Below are positions 7,951-17,009 of a DNA stretch of 64,000 nucleotides, one piece after another. A program made the position numbers and the translations under genes. Source of the stretch: Clostridia bacterium. GTDB lineage: Bacteria; Bacillota; Clostridia; Christensenellales; Aristaeellaceae. Within the stretch, counting starts at the first letter, position 1, and each line of letters starts with the position of its first letter. The stretch is taken from assembly GCA_017937655.1 (NCBI GenBank), contig JAGBDE010000005.1, forward strand, positions 62,001 through 126,000, in the 5' to 3' direction. Below the pieces are notes generated by a model that saw only the letters and a list, made by a program, of their open reading frames with translations, searched no databases and had not been told where the DNA came from.

Positions 7951-9182
7951 GTGAAACCTGCGAAAGCAAGCGCTTTTGTTTGATTGGCAAGCGGGGCTGC
8001 CCTGGGGACGACAGGCTTTTCAGCTTCATGGCGGCGTTTTTTGCCGTGGCCACCGTTCTGGTGGATCTGGTGCGGTATATCGCTTATGTGACCGTACCCC
8101 AGGTGACGGCGGTGGTAGAACCTCTGCGCAACCTGGTGTACATCAGCATCATGCTGTATGTGGCTTATCTGTTCATCCGCTATGGCGTGGACTGGTTTGA
8201 GGTCATTTTCACTTTGGTCAGCCTGCTGTGCTGGGGCCTGAGCGTGCTGATCACGCCGCAGATCCTGGATTTTGGCATTCCCGCCGCGCTGATGTATTTC
8301 TCCCGGGTCTACGTGGCGGTGATCCTGTTCCGCCAAATGAAGCATTATGACGATTTTGCGAAAAAGCTGACCTGGTTCCTGCCCGCCGTGGTGCTGTACG
8401 CCGTGCTGGCGTTTTTCCAGCGCGGCGACGGTTACATGCCTCTTTCCTACAATCTGATCCCTACTGCGTTGATATATACGTTCTATGGTTTTCAGGGCAA
8501 ACATAAGCTGCTGGGCGTGATCGGCGCGGTGCTGTTTGTGGTTGCCAGCTTCCTGGGAGCCCGCGGCGCCATGCTGGGCGGATGCATCGGCATTGCGCTG
8601 TATTTCCTCATCACCCTCTTTAGGGGCGATAAAAAGAAAGCCCGCAAGATCGTGCTGATCGTGCTGGCTGTGTGCATTGCGCTGGTCATTTTGGCCGGGG
8701 CGATGATCAGCATCTTCCGGGAGGAACTGGCACCCCTGGCGGCCAAGTCCCGGACGCTAAACATTCTGCTCAATGGCGTTCTTTTCAGCGATAGCGGACG
8801 TTCCGTGCTTTATGACAGCATTCTGGAGGCCATCCGGCAGGAGCCCTGGACGCCCCATGGCCTGCTGGCGGACCGGATCGTCATTGCCCGGGACAAAACT
8901 CCTACTTACATGAAATACCCCCACAACCTGGCCCTGGAGATCCTCTACCAGTGGGGTCTGCCCCTGGGCGTTATTCTGCTGGGCGCCATCCTGTGGCTGT
9001 TTGTTTCTGGCCTGTGGAGCCTGCGCCATGCGGACGAAAACCGCCTGGCCGTCATGCTGACCTTTGTGCCCATTGCGCTGGTGCAGATCATGCTGTCCAG
9101 CAGCTACCTGATGAGCTGGCTGTTTGCCATCGCGGTGGGTCTGCTGCTGGCCAAAAAGCCGGACGTTACCACAGCTTCCTGA
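7947..9182 (+). CDS. O-antigen polymerase/ligase-like polytopic membrane protein
   Basis: This 411-aa protein has about ten hydrophobic helices and a large hydrophilic loop near residues 260-320, as in Wzy/WaaL family proteins that polymerise or ligate lipid-linked oligosaccharides outside the membrane. The loop contains [16 protein letters not shown] and later [12 protein letters not shown], a pattern common in Wzy_C/WaaL proteins. The start at 7947 (AAGGAG ten bases upstream) overlaps the preceding stop as ATGA; a longer ORF start at 7866 is not needed. Its 3' end overlaps the convergent araC-type gene by 17 bp. Confidence 0.8.
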   Translation: MSETCESKRFCLIGKRGCPGDDRLFSFMAAFFAVATVLVDLVRYIAYVTVPQVTAVVEPLRNLVYISIMLYVAYLFIRYGVDWFEVIFTLVSLLCWGLSVLITPQILDFGIPAALMYFSRVYVAVILFRQMKHYDDFAKKLTWFLPAVVLYAVLAFFQRGDGYMPLSYNLIPTALIYTFYGFQGKHKLLGVIGAVLFVVASFLGARGAMLGGCIGIALYFLITLFRGDKKKARKIVLIVLAVCIALVILAGAMISIFREELAPLAAKSRTLNILLNGVLFSDSGRSVLYDSILEAIRQEPWTPHGLLADRIVIARDKTPTYMKYPHNLALEILYQWGLPLGVILLGAILWLFVSGLWSLRHADENRLAVMLTFVPIALVQIMLSSSYLMSWLFAIAVGLLLAKKPDVTTAS

Positions 9183-10029
9183 ACCCGCTGGGGGACATGC
9201 CCTCTATTTTCCGAAAGGCCCGGGAGAAGTAGTTGGCGTCCGGCATGCCGCATCTCTCGCCCACCTCCTCCACGGACAGTTCCGTGAAGCGCAGCAGCTC
9301 CTTGGCCCGGGAAATGCGCAGGTACAACAAATAATTGATCACAGAGGAGCCGTACTGCTCCCGGAAAAGTCGCGTTAGATAGAACTTGTTGATGTAGAAA
9401 CGCTCAGCAAGATCGTCCAGCGTGATTTTTTTGTGGTAGTTTTCGTCCAGGTAGTTTTTCACCGCCTGCAGGGACTTGTTCCCCTCGGGCCGATGCCGCT
9501 GGGCGCCTGGCCGCCAGCTGTTTTCCATCAGCAGGGACAAAAGCGCGGAAAGCTGCTGGTTGATGCGCATGTCCCGGATATGGTCGCCGGAAGCGGCGGT
9601 CTTTTTGAGGGTGTGCAGAAGTTCCACAAAGGGCTGCACATCCGCCGGCTGAAACACCGGCTGGCCCCCGCGTTCCAGGTATTTCTCATAAATGCCGCCC
9701 ATGGCCATGCCGTCAAAATGCACCCAGCTGAGGGTCCACAGCCTGCCGGACGTAGCGTGGCTGTAGGGTTTGCGGCAGTCGATGAACACGCACATTCCCG
9801 GCGCGAGGGGGTACTGCTTTCCCTCGTATTCCAGCTGGCCCTCACCGTCCTCCACCACAAAAAACAGGTAGGAGCTGAGGTTGCTGCGCTGGCTCTTGTG
9901 GGGGCTCAGGGCCTTCAGGGTGCCCGCCTCCTGCAGATGCATCAGGCAGCTCCGGGCAAAGGAGGACGGCGTATACAGGATGCGCCGGGAATCCACCTGG
10001 TGGTTGTCACGAAAGGTCAGCTCGTTCAT
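9166..10029 (-). CDS. AraC-family transcriptional regulator with cupin-type sensor domain
   Basis: The protein is 287 aa. The N-terminal part (about 20-130) resembles the AraC-binding cupin fold (GEGQLEYEGKQYPLAPGMCVFID). The C-terminal 100 residues hold two helix-turn-helix units: ITLDDLAERFYINKFYLTRLFRE and SVEEVGERCGMPDANYFSRAFR. The signature ends [19 protein letters not shown]. Such proteins bind a sugar or metabolite and activate an adjacent promoter. It is divergent from gmd and convergent with the Wzy-like gene, so the GDP-fucose operon is the obvious target. The effector is unknown. Confidence 0.9.
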   Translation of the reverse strand: MNELTFRDNHQVDSRRILYTPSSFARSCLMHLQEAGTLKALSPHKSQRSNLSSYLFFVVEDGEGQLEYEGKQYPLAPGMCVFIDCRKPYSHATSGRLWTLSWVHFDGMAMGGIYEKYLERGGQPVFQPADVQPFVELLHTLKKTAASGDHIRDMRINQQLSALLSLLMENSWRPGAQRHRPEGNKSLQAVKNYLDENYHKKITLDDLAERFYINKFYLTRLFREQYGSSVINYLLYLRISRAKELLRFTELSVEEVGERCGMPDANYFSRAFRKIEGMSPSGFRKLW

Positions 10030-10061
10030 GATTTCTCCCCCTGAGAGTTACTTCACCCCAA

Positions 10062-10089
10062 AGTATATCCCAATTTGCCTATATGTCAA
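10062..10089 (-). promoter_or_regulatory. Promoter of the AraC-type regulator
   Basis: On the minus strand a perfect TTGACA (10084-10089), a 16-nt spacer and TATACT (10062-10067) lie about 33 bp upstream of the regulator start. Confidence 0.8.
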
Positions 10090-10113
10090 TATTGTGCTAT
10101 GATATGGCAAAAT
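10081..10113. promoter_or_regulatory. Direct-repeat candidate AraC-type operator
   Basis: ATATGTCAATAT (10081-10092) and ATATGGCAAAAT (10102-10113) are similar 12-mers spaced 21 bp apart, two helical turns on the same DNA face, as AraC-family half-sites usually are. The first overlaps the regulator's own -35, so autorepression is plausible. The second lies about 30 bp upstream of the gmd -10. Confidence 0.5.
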
Positions 10114-10141
10114 AGAGCATGATTTCCCGCTGAAAATGCGT

Positions 10142-10147
10142 TATAAT
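10142..10147 (+). promoter_or_regulatory. Promoter -10 element of the GDP-fucose operon
   Basis: A perfect TATAAT lies 49 bp before the gmd start. No good -35 sits at 16-18 nt upstream, which fits an activator-dependent promoter. Confidence 0.55.
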
Positions 10148-10195
10148 ACTGGTTGTATGGCATACCGCTCAATCCACACGAAAGGTGTAATGAAT

Positions 10196-11239
10196 ATGAA
10201 AAAAGCGTTGATCACCGGCATCACCGGCCAGGACGGTTCCTACCTGGCGGAGTTCCTTCTGGACAAGGGCTATGCGGTTCACGGCATCACCCGCCGGGCC
10301 TCCATCAGCAATACCGCCCGCATCGACCATCTGAAGGGCCGCATCACCCTCCACGACGGCGATCTGACCGACTCCTCCAGCCTGATCCGCATCATCGGCC
10401 TGGTGCAGCCGGACGAGATCTACAACCTGGCCGCCCAGAGCCATGTGCAGGTCAGCTTTGACGTGCCCGAATATTCCGGCGACGTGGACGCCCTGGGCGT
10501 GCTGCGCATCCTGGAAGCGGTGCGCATCCTGGGCCTGAAGGACAAGACCCGCATTTACCAGGCCTCCACCAGCGAGCTCTACGGCAAAGTAGAGGAAGTG
10601 CCCCAGCGGGAAACCACCCCCTTCCACCCCTACAGCCCCTACGCCGTGGCCAAGCAGTACGGCTTCTGGATGGTGAAGGAGTACCGCGAGGCCTACGGCA
10701 TGTTCGCGGTCAACGGCATCCTGTTCAACCACGAGTCCGAGCGCCGGGGCGAGAATTTTGTCACCCGGAAGATCACCTTGGCTGCGGGCCGCATCGCCGA
10801 GGGCATCCAGGATCACCTGGAACTGGGCAACATGGACAGCCTCCGCGACTGGGGCTACGCCAAGGATTACGTGGAATGCATGTGGCTGATGCTCCAGCAT
10901 GACACCCCTGAAGACTTCGTCATCGCCACCGGCGAGCAGCACACCGTCCGCGACTTTGTGGAAAAAGCCTTCGCCGCCAACGGCATCACCATCCGCTGGG
11001 AGGGCAAGGGCCTCAATGAAAAAGGCTACGACGCCGAGACCGGCAAGATGCTGGTCTGCGTCAATCCCCAGTGGTTCCGTCCTACCGACGTGGACAATCT
11101 CTGGGGCGACCCCACCAAGGCCAAGACCGTGCTGGGCTGGAATCCCCAGACGACCCCCTACGCAGAGCTGGTGCGCATTATGGCCGAGCATGACCGTCAG
11201 CTGGCCAAGCGGGAAAAAGCCATGATGGCCGCCAAGTAA
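10196..11239 (+). CDS. gmd: GDP-mannose 4,6-dehydratase
   Basis: This 347-aa extended short-chain dehydrogenase converts GDP-D-mannose to GDP-4-keto-6-deoxy-D-mannose, the first step to GDP-L-fucose. The NADP-binding motif is [16 protein letters not shown] near the N-terminus. The catalytic YxxxK is in [20 protein letters not shown], and the family hallmark [17 protein letters not shown] follows. I start at MKKALITG because AAAGGTG lies eight bases upstream; the longer frame from 10136 would read through the -10. It is first in an operon with fcl and manC (12-bp gap to fcl). Confidence 0.95.
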   Translation: MKKALITGITGQDGSYLAEFLLDKGYAVHGITRRASISNTARIDHLKGRITLHDGDLTDSSSLIRIIGLVQPDEIYNLAAQSHVQVSFDVPEYSGDVDALGVLRILEAVRILGLKDKTRIYQASTSELYGKVEEVPQRETTPFHPYSPYAVAKQYGFWMVKEYREAYGMFAVNGILFNHESERRGENFVTRKITLAAGRIAEGIQDHLELGNMDSLRDWGYAKDYVECMWLMLQHDTPEDFVIATGEQHTVRDFVEKAFAANGITIRWEGKGLNEKGYDAETGKMLVCVNPQWFRPTDVDNLWGDPTKAKTVLGWNPQTTPYAELVRIMAEHDRQLAKREKAMMAAK

Positions 11240-11251
11240 GGAGAAACGCAT

Positions 11252-12196
11252 ATGATGGACAAGCAAGCCAAAATCTACGTTGCAGGCCACCGGGGCATGG
11301 TGGGAAGCGCCATCGTCCGGGAACTGCAGCGGCAGGGATATACCAATATCATCACCCGCACCCGCCAGGAGCTGGACCTGACCCGGCAGGATGCGGTGGA
11401 AGCCTTTTTCGCCGCCGAGCAGCCGGAATACGTCTTCCTGGCCGCCGCCAAAGTGGGCGGCATCATCGCCAATCAGAGCGCCCTGGCGGACTTCATGTAC
11501 GAAAACATGATGCTGGAGATGAACGTGATCCACGCCGCCTGGAAAAACGGCTGCAAAAAGCTGCAATTCCTGGGTTCCAGCTGCATCTACCCCCGGCTGG
11601 CCCCCCAGCCCATGCCGGAAAGCTGCCTGCTCACCAGCGCCCTGGAGCCCACCAACGAGGCCTACGCCCTGGCCAAGATCAGCGGCCTGAAGTACTGCGA
11701 ATACCTCAACCGCCAGTATGGCGCAGATTTCATCAGCGTCATGCCCACCAACCTCTACGGCCCCAACGACAACTACCACCCCACCCACAGCCACGTGCTG
11801 CCGGCCCTCATCCGCCGCTTTCACGAGGCCAAGGAAGCCGACCTGCCCACCGTGACCTGCTGGGGCGACGGCAGCCCCCTGCGGGAGTTCCTCTATGTGG
11901 ACGACCTGGCCAACTGCTGCGTCTACCTGATGAATCACTATTCCGGCAACGAGACCGTCAACGCGGGCACCGGCAAGGAAGTTTCCATCCGGGAGCTGAC
12001 GGAGATCGTGGCCAAGGTGGTGGGCTACGAGGGCCAGATCCTCTGGGACACCACCAAGCCCAACGGCACGCCCCGGAAGCTGCTGGACGTGAGCAAGGCC
12101 ACGGCCCTGGGCTGGACCTACCGCACCGATCTGGAGAACGGCGTGCGCCTCACCTATGCCGATTTCCTTTCCAACCCCATGCGGGCCGAAAGATAA
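11252..12196 (+). CDS. fcl: GDP-L-fucose synthase (3,5-epimerase/4-reductase)
   Basis: The 314-aa protein epimerises and reduces GDP-4-keto-6-deoxymannose to GDP-L-fucose with NADPH. The Rossmann motif is [30 protein letters not shown] and the catalytic YALAK in [19 protein letters not shown] are characteristic, followed by [12 protein letters not shown] and [10 protein letters not shown]. Length is normal. AAGGAG lies before the ATG. It acts directly after Gmd in the cytoplasm. An ATG pair (11252/11255) leaves one residue of uncertainty at the start. Confidence 0.95.
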   Translation: MMDKQAKIYVAGHRGMVGSAIVRELQRQGYTNIITRTRQELDLTRQDAVEAFFAAEQPEYVFLAAAKVGGIIANQSALADFMYENMMLEMNVIHAAWKNGCKKLQFLGSSCIYPRLAPQPMPESCLLTSALEPTNEAYALAKISGLKYCEYLNRQYGADFISVMPTNLYGPNDNYHPTHSHVLPALIRRFHEAKEADLPTVTCWGDGSPLREFLYVDDLANCCVYLMNHYSGNETVNAGTGKEVSIRELTEIVAKVVGYEGQILWDTTKPNGTPRKLLDVSKATALGWTYRTDLENGVRLTYADFLSNPMRAER

Positions 12197-12206
12197 GGAG
12201 GAACCT

Positions 12207-13541
12207 ATGCATTTCATTCTGCTTTCCGGCGGCTCCGGCAAACGGCTGTGGCCCCTGAGCAACGACGTGCGCTCCAAGCAGTTCATCAAAATTTTCCGCC
12301 GGGAGGACGGTGTGTACGAGAGCATGGTGCAGCGAGTGTACCGCCAGATCCGGGAGGTAGACCCCTCTGCGGACGTGACCATCGCCACCTCCAAGACCCA
12401 GGTCAGCGCCATCCGCAACCAGCTGGGCGACGACGTGAATATCTGCGTGGAACCCTGTCGCCGGGACACCTTCCCGGCCATCGCCCTGGCAGCAGCCTAT
12501 CTGCATGACGTGAAAAACGTGCCGGAGGACGAAGCCGTGGTGGTCTGCCCCGTGGACCCCTACGTGGACAACGGTTATTTTGAGACCCTGGCCCGGATGC
12601 AGCAGCATGCCCAGCAAGGCGCGGCCAATCTGGTGCTGATGGGCATCCAGCCCACCTACCCCAGCGAGAAATACGGCTACATCATCCCCACCACAAAGGA
12701 CGACCCCAGCCGTGTGGACTGTTTCAAGGAAAAGCCGGACGCGGCCACCGCTGCGGAGTACATCCGCCAGGGTGCCCAGTGGAACGGCGGCGTGTTTGCC
12801 TTCAAGCTGGGCTATCTGCTGAAAACCGCCCACCAGCTGCTTTCCTTTGCCGACTACGCCGACCTCTTCGCCCACTACGATCAGGCCCGGAAAATCAGCT
12901 TTGACTACGCGGTGGTGGAGAAGGAAACCGATATTGCCGTGGTGCGCTATGGCGGCCGCTGGGCCGACCTGGGCACCTGGAACACCCTCACCGAGGCCAT
13001 GGAGGAAAGCTCCGTGGGCGACGTGCGCATGAACGAAAATTGCCAGAACGTCCACGTGCTCAACGACCTGAACATGCCCATCCTCTGCATGGGCCTGAAA
13101 AACGTGATCGTGTCCGCCAGCCCCCAGGGCATCCTGGTGTCGGACAAGGAGCAATCCAGCTACATCAAGCCCTTTGTGGACGCCATCGACCAGCAGATCA
13201 TGTTTGCGGAAAAGAGCTGGGGCAGCTTCAAGGTGCTGGATGTGGAAGAGGAAAGCCTCACCATCAAGATCACTTTGCTGCCCGGCCACCGGCTGCATTA
13301 TCACAGCCATGAGCATCGCCGGGAGAGCTGGACCGTCGTCCGGGGCGAGGGCCTGGCCGTGGTGGACGATCAGGAGATCGCCCTCCGGCCCGGCGTGGTG
13401 GTGGACCTGCCCGCCGGCAGCCGCCACACCGTTATCGCAAAGACGGAGATGACCATCATCGAAACCCAGATGGGCAAAGAGATTTCCGTTACCGACAAAC
13501 AAAAATTCTCCCTGGAAGACCGCTACGGTCTGCATCCGTAA
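12207..13541 (+). CDS. manC: Mannose-1-phosphate guanylyltransferase / type II mannose-6-phosphate isomerase
   Basis: This 444-aa bifunctional-type enzyme supplies GDP-mannose to Gmd. The pyrophosphorylase domain (about 1-335) opens with LLSGGSGKRLWPLSN, with Lys in place of the more usual Thr in GGSGTRLW. The C-terminal cupin isomerase domain (about 335-440) has HRLHYHSHEHRRESWTVVRG with the metal-binding histidines. GGAGG is five bases before the ATG at 12207. With gmd and fcl it completes mannose-phosphate to GDP-fucose synthesis in one operon. The isomerase activity is inferred from the domain. Confidence 0.93.
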   Translation: MHFILLSGGSGKRLWPLSNDVRSKQFIKIFRREDGVYESMVQRVYRQIREVDPSADVTIATSKTQVSAIRNQLGDDVNICVEPCRRDTFPAIALAAAYLHDVKNVPEDEAVVVCPVDPYVDNGYFETLARMQQHAQQGAANLVLMGIQPTYPSEKYGYIIPTTKDDPSRVDCFKEKPDAATAAEYIRQGAQWNGGVFAFKLGYLLKTAHQLLSFADYADLFAHYDQARKISFDYAVVEKETDIAVVRYGGRWADLGTWNTLTEAMEESSVGDVRMNENCQNVHVLNDLNMPILCMGLKNVIVSASPQGILVSDKEQSSYIKPFVDAIDQQIMFAEKSWGSFKVLDVEEESLTIKITLLPGHRLHYHSHEHRRESWTVVRGEGLAVVDDQEIALRPGVVVDLPAGSRHTVIAKTEMTIIETQMGKEISVTDKQKFSLEDRYGLHP

Positions 13542-13552
13542 TGGAGGTTCCC

Positions 13553-14059
13553 ATGGCCGAACAATTCCTCACCCTGATGGCGGAGTACTCTGATACCGAC
13601 CAGCAGCGCATTTCCATTTGGTACGACGCCCTGCAAAACGCCGGTTTCCGCGGCAGCCAGACCCCCGGCCTCAGGCACCACATCAGCCTGGCCACCTTCC
13701 CCCTGGGCAGGGAAGCGGAGGCCATTCAGCTGACCCGCCAGGTGGCCGCCCAGTTTGGCCCGGTGCCCGTTGCCATCCGGCACATCGGCGTGATGCCCGG
13801 CGGCAAGGTGCTTTTTGCCGCGCCGGACACCACCCCGGAGCTACTTGCCCTCCAGCGCGCCGCAAGCCAGGGCGACGTAAGCGCCTTCCCCTTCCTGCCC
13901 CACACCACCCTGCTCATTGACACCCCGGAAACCATCGCCGCGGCCCTGCCCACATTGGTCAAGCATTTCACGCCCCTGCCCGCCACCATCGACCGTCTGC
14001 GCCTGTGCGCCTTCTGGCCCACCAGGGAGATTGTGGAAGTGAAGCTGGAGGGGGAATAA
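13553..14059 (+). CDS. 2H phosphoesterase / 2'-5' RNA ligase-like protein
   Basis: The protein is 168 aa with the paired HxT/Sx motifs of the 2H superfamily: HHISLATF near 40-47 and HTTLLI near 118-123, about 75 residues apart as expected for LigT/CthL-like folds. Family members cleave cyclic phosphodiesters in RNA or nucleotides. The second ATG (13553) is chosen because GGAGG lies just before it; the first overlaps the manC stop. Its role as last gene of a GDP-fucose operon is unknown. It may simply be co-transcribed, since a terminator follows. Confidence 0.75.
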   Translation: MAEQFLTLMAEYSDTDQQRISIWYDALQNAGFRGSQTPGLRHHISLATFPLGREAEAIQLTRQVAAQFGPVPVAIRHIGVMPGGKVLFAAPDTTPELLALQRAASQGDVSAFPFLPHTTLLIDTPETIAAALPTLVKHFTPLPATIDRLRLCAFWPTREIVEVKLEGE

Positions 14060-14071
14060 ATCTTTTCATCA

Positions 14072-14114
14072 AAAAACGAACGAAACATCCATCGTGGACG
14101 TTCCGTTCGTTTTT
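14072..14114 (+). terminator. Bidirectional intrinsic terminator
   Basis: AAAAACGAACG (14072-14082) pairs with CGTTCGTTTTT (14104-14114). A/T tracts on both sides let it serve the GDP-fucose operon and the convergent MATE operon. Confidence 0.85.
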
Positions 14115-14131
14115 CTATGGAGTTTTGTGTT

Positions 14132-15535
14132 TTACTCCTCCACCATCTCATTCTCCCTGTCTTCCTTCCGCTTCAAGGCCCGCTTGAACCAGCTGTTGGA
14201 CAGGTAATACGCAATAAACAGCACCGACGTCAACGTCCAGGTCAGGGGGTAGCTGACCAGCACCATGGGCAGGGTACGGTTGTGGGGCACCACAAAGAAC
14301 AGCCACAGAACGCGCATCAGGCAGATGCCCGTCAGGGTCATCAGCGTGGGGACAAGGGTATCGCCCGTGCCGCGCACCGCGCCGGACAGCACCTCAATGC
14401 ACACGTAGGTGAAGTAGGTGGGCACCAGCAGCCGCACAATGCCCAGGCCGATGGACACCACGTTGGCGTCGTCGGTGAACATGTTGAGCAGGAAGCCTCC
14501 GCCAAGGAGCAGCACCCCGGACAGCACGATGGTGGTCACAAAGGCCATCTTCAGGCAGGTGCGGATGCTCTGGCGCATGCGGTCGTACTTGCCCGCGCCA
14601 AAGTTCTGGCCGGAAAAGGTGGTAATGGCGATGCCAAAGGCGTTGATGGTCATCCAGAACAGGCCGTCTATCTTGCCGTAGGCCGTCCAGGCGGCCATGG
14701 TGTCCGTGCCGAAGGAGTTCACGCCGCTCTGGATAATCACATTGGAAATGGAGTACATCACCGACTGCAGGCCAGCCGGCAGGCCGATCTGCACCACGCG
14801 GCGGAGAAGATCGCCGTGGAAGCGGATCTTTTTGGGGAACAGCTGGTAGCTCATGGGGGAGCGCATCAGGGTGACCACCACCAGCACCGCGCTGAGCAGC
14901 TGGGAAAGGATGGTGGCCAGTGCCGCGCCCGCGACGCCCATCTCCAGGCCCACCACCAGGATGATGTCCAGCAGGATATTGGTCATGCAGGAGCAGATCA
15001 GGAAGAACAGGGGCCGGCGGCTGTCGCCGATGGCGCGCAGAATGCCGGAGCCAATGTTATAGATCAGCGAAGGCAGCATGCCCAGGGAGAAAATGCGGAT
15101 GTAGGTGGTGGCAGGGGCCATGATCTCCTCGGGGGTGCCCATGAGCTTGAGCAGGGAGGGCAGAAACGCAATGCTCAGCACCGTCATCAAAAGGCCCGCG
15201 GCGATGGCCAGCGCGGCCGCCGTGTGGACGGAATCGCTGACCTCCTTGTTTTTCCGCGCACCAAAATACTGGCTGATGATGACGGACGCGCCGCTGGACA
15301 GGCCCACGAAGAAGCCCACCAGCAGGTTCAGGATGGTGCCGGTAGCGCCGCCCACCGCCGCCAGGGACTCCTTGCCCACAAACTTGCCCACGATGATGGC
15401 GTCGGCGGTGTTGTAAAGCTGCTGGAAAAAGGTGCCCAGCAAAATGGGGAAGAAAAAGGACAAAAGCTGTTTCCAGATCACGCCTTCGGTGATGCCGTTA
15501 TCCGCGGCGATTTCCGGTTTTACTTTGCGCTGCAT
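14132..15535 (-). CDS. MATE-family efflux transporter
   Basis: This 467-aa protein has about 12 hydrophobic helices in two homologous halves. TEGVIWKQLLSFFFPILLGTFFQQLYNTADAIIVG opens the first half and the typical VGGATGTILNLLVGFFVGLSSG follows. MATE pumps exchange cations for drugs or metabolites. I start at MQRKVKPEIA because AAAGGAG lies six bases upstream; the longer frame begins ten codons earlier without a ribosome site. It is third in an operon after a NadR-like enzyme and a DtxR-type repressor, so it may be metal- or redox-controlled. Substrate unknown. Confidence 0.92.
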   Translation of the reverse strand: MQRKVKPEIAADNGITEGVIWKQLLSFFFPILLGTFFQQLYNTADAIIVGKFVGKESLAAVGGATGTILNLLVGFFVGLSSGASVIISQYFGARKNKEVSDSVHTAAALAIAAGLLMTVLSIAFLPSLLKLMGTPEEIMAPATTYIRIFSLGMLPSLIYNIGSGILRAIGDSRRPLFFLICSCMTNILLDIILVVGLEMGVAGAALATILSQLLSAVLVVVTLMRSPMSYQLFPKKIRFHGDLLRRVVQIGLPAGLQSVMYSISNVIIQSGVNSFGTDTMAAWTAYGKIDGLFWMTINAFGIAITTFSGQNFGAGKYDRMRQSIRTCLKMAFVTTIVLSGVLLLGGGFLLNMFTDDANVVSIGLGIVRLLVPTYFTYVCIEVLSGAVRGTGDTLVPTLMTLTGICLMRVLWLFFVVPHNRTLPMVLVSYPLTWTLTSVLFIAYYLSNSWFKRALKRKEDRENEMVEE

Positions 15536-15571
15536 ACGGTTCTCCTTTGCCCCGCGGGGCCGCATCGGAAA

Positions 15572-15940
15572 TTACTGATACATCTCAAGATGCCGCTGGA
15601 TGGCGGCGAAGGTCTCCTCGGACAGGTCGTGCTCCATTTTGCAGGCGTCCTCCCGTGCGGTTTCCTCGCTGACGCCAAGGCGCATCAGCATCTGGGTAAG
15701 CACGGTGTGGCGGGTGTACATCCGCCGGGCGATGGCCTCGCCGGTTTCCGTCAGGGTGATGAGGTTATCCGCATCCATGAGGATGTAGCCGTTCTCACGG
15801 AGCTTTTTCATGGCCACGCTGACGGAGGGCTTGCTGACGGACAGGGACGCCGCGATATCCACAGAACGGGCAAAGCCCTTCTCCTGTTGCAGCATGAGGA
15901 TCATTTCCAGATAATCTTCCGCAGACTTATGAATATTCAT
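15572..15940 (-). CDS. DtxR/MntR-family metal-dependent repressor
   Basis: The protein is 122 aa. Residues 1-65 form the winged helix (SAEDYLEMIL; ASLSVSKPSVSVAMKKL) and the rest is the metal-binding dimerisation domain; no SH3 domain is present. Visible ligand positions are D9, E12, H78, C100, E103 and H104. D9/E12 match MntR, while C100 matches the cysteine used by DtxR/IdeR, so the metal (Mn or Fe) is uncertain. Start at 15940 is supported by AAAGGAG. It likely represses its own operon when metal is plentiful. It follows the NadR-like gene by 25 bp. Confidence 0.88.
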   Translation of the reverse strand: MNIHKSAEDYLEMILMLQQEKGFARSVDIAASLSVSKPSVSVAMKKLRENGYILMDADNLITLTETGEAIARRMYTRHTVLTQMLMRLGVSEETAREDACKMEHDLSEETFAAIQRHLEMYQ

Positions 15941-15965
15941 GGTTTTCTCCTTTCCGGGGGATCGG

Positions 15966-17009
15966 TCAGGGCTTGATGCCGGTGAGCAGGCCGTCCACAA
16001 TCTGGATGGCTTTGCGCAGCCGCTGGGTGTAATCGCCGCTGATGATGATCAGCTTATCGCCGAAGCCGTGATCCTTGTACATCTGGATCAGGCGCTCGTT
16101 GAGCATCTTGCGGCGGGCCTGGTCGCCGTTGAGGCGCTGGCCGTCGGCCACCCATTCCACGTCGGGCCAGAGGTACAGAAGCACGTCGTAACGGGAGCTG
16201 TCGATGTATTTCTGCACCAGCTCGTTGCGGTGGCCCATGTACAGTTCGCTGAAGTAGTCGGTGTAGGTGGCGTCGGTGTCAAAGAAGCAGACCTTGTTGG
16301 CGCTGCGCAGGGCGTGGTAGTCCTGCTCAAACTGCAAATGGGCAATGCGGCTGAAGTCCTCATCGGTGTAGATGGTCTCATCGTTGCCCAGATAGTCCCG
16401 GGCATAGTAGCGGCCCACTTCCTCGGACCAGGAGGTGTTGTACAGCTTGGCCAGGCACTTGGTCAGGGTGGTCTTGCCGCAGCTTTCCGTGCCGGCGATC
16501 AGCACCTTCTTGGAAAAGAAGGGACGGGCCGCGCCCAGAATGTAGTGCCAGTTGGGCAGGATGCTCTTGCGGATGTCCGTGGCGGAAATGGGATAGCGGG
16601 TGCGCTTGGGGTCGAACAGCTCAATTTTGCTTTCCGGGAAAAAGCTGGAAAGGGTCTCGCTGTACTCCAGATCGCCCACAAAAAACGCGTCGATAGGCTC
16701 CCCTACCACTTCCCGCATGCGCTGGCTCCACTTTTCCCAGCCTTCCGGATAGCGGGGGATGTCCGTCTCGTCCAGCACCCGCACCTGGATGTGGGGCATG
16801 TCCTGCACCTGCTGGCTGAGCCACTGCTTGCGCAGGCGGTAAGAGATCTCCGGCAGGCCGTCCAGCTTGCAAAGCTCCCGGGTCTGATCCGCGTTGTCGG
16901 AAATGACCACAATCAGCTTGTTGCAGCGGGTGGACGCTTCAATGATCTGGTAGAGATGACCTCTGTGGGGGGGCAGAAAACGGCCGAAATATACGCCGAC
17001 GTTGTACAT
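15966..17009 (-). CDS. nadR: NadR-like NMN adenylyltransferase / ribosylnicotinamide kinase
   Basis: The 347-aa protein has two domains. The N-terminal nucleotidyltransferase (about 1-165) has GRFLPPHRGHLYQI and later ISATDIRKS, as in NMN adenylyltransferases. The C-terminal P-loop domain (about 170-347) has GTESCGKTTLTKCLAK (Walker A) as in the nicotinamide riboside kinase of NadR. The N-terminal DNA-binding domain of enterobacterial NadR is absent, so this is an enzyme for NAD salvage, not a repressor. GGAGGAGG precedes the ATG. It is first in the operon with the DtxR-type repressor and MATE pump. Confidence 0.9.
   Translation of the reverse strand: MYNVGVYFGRFLPPHRGHLYQIIEASTRCNKLIVVISDNADQTRELCKLDGLPEISYRLRKQWLSQQVQDMPHIQVRVLDETDIPRYPEGWEKWSQRMREVVGEPIDAFFVGDLEYSETLSSFFPESKIELFDPKRTRYPISATDIRKSILPNWHYILGAARPFFSKKVLIAGTESCGKTTLTKCLAKLYNTSWSEEVGRYYARDYLGNDETIYTDEDFSRIAHLQFEQDYHALRSANKVCFFDTDATYTDYFSELYMGHRNELVQKYIDSSRYDVLLYLWPDVEWVADGQRLNGDQARRKMLNERLIQMYKDHGFGDKLIIISGDYTQRLRKAIQIVDGLLTGIKP

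Noticed and set aside
15966..17009. NadR-like protein as a transcriptional repressor
   Set aside because: The N-terminal helix-turn-helix of enterobacterial NadR is missing; only the two enzymatic domains are present.
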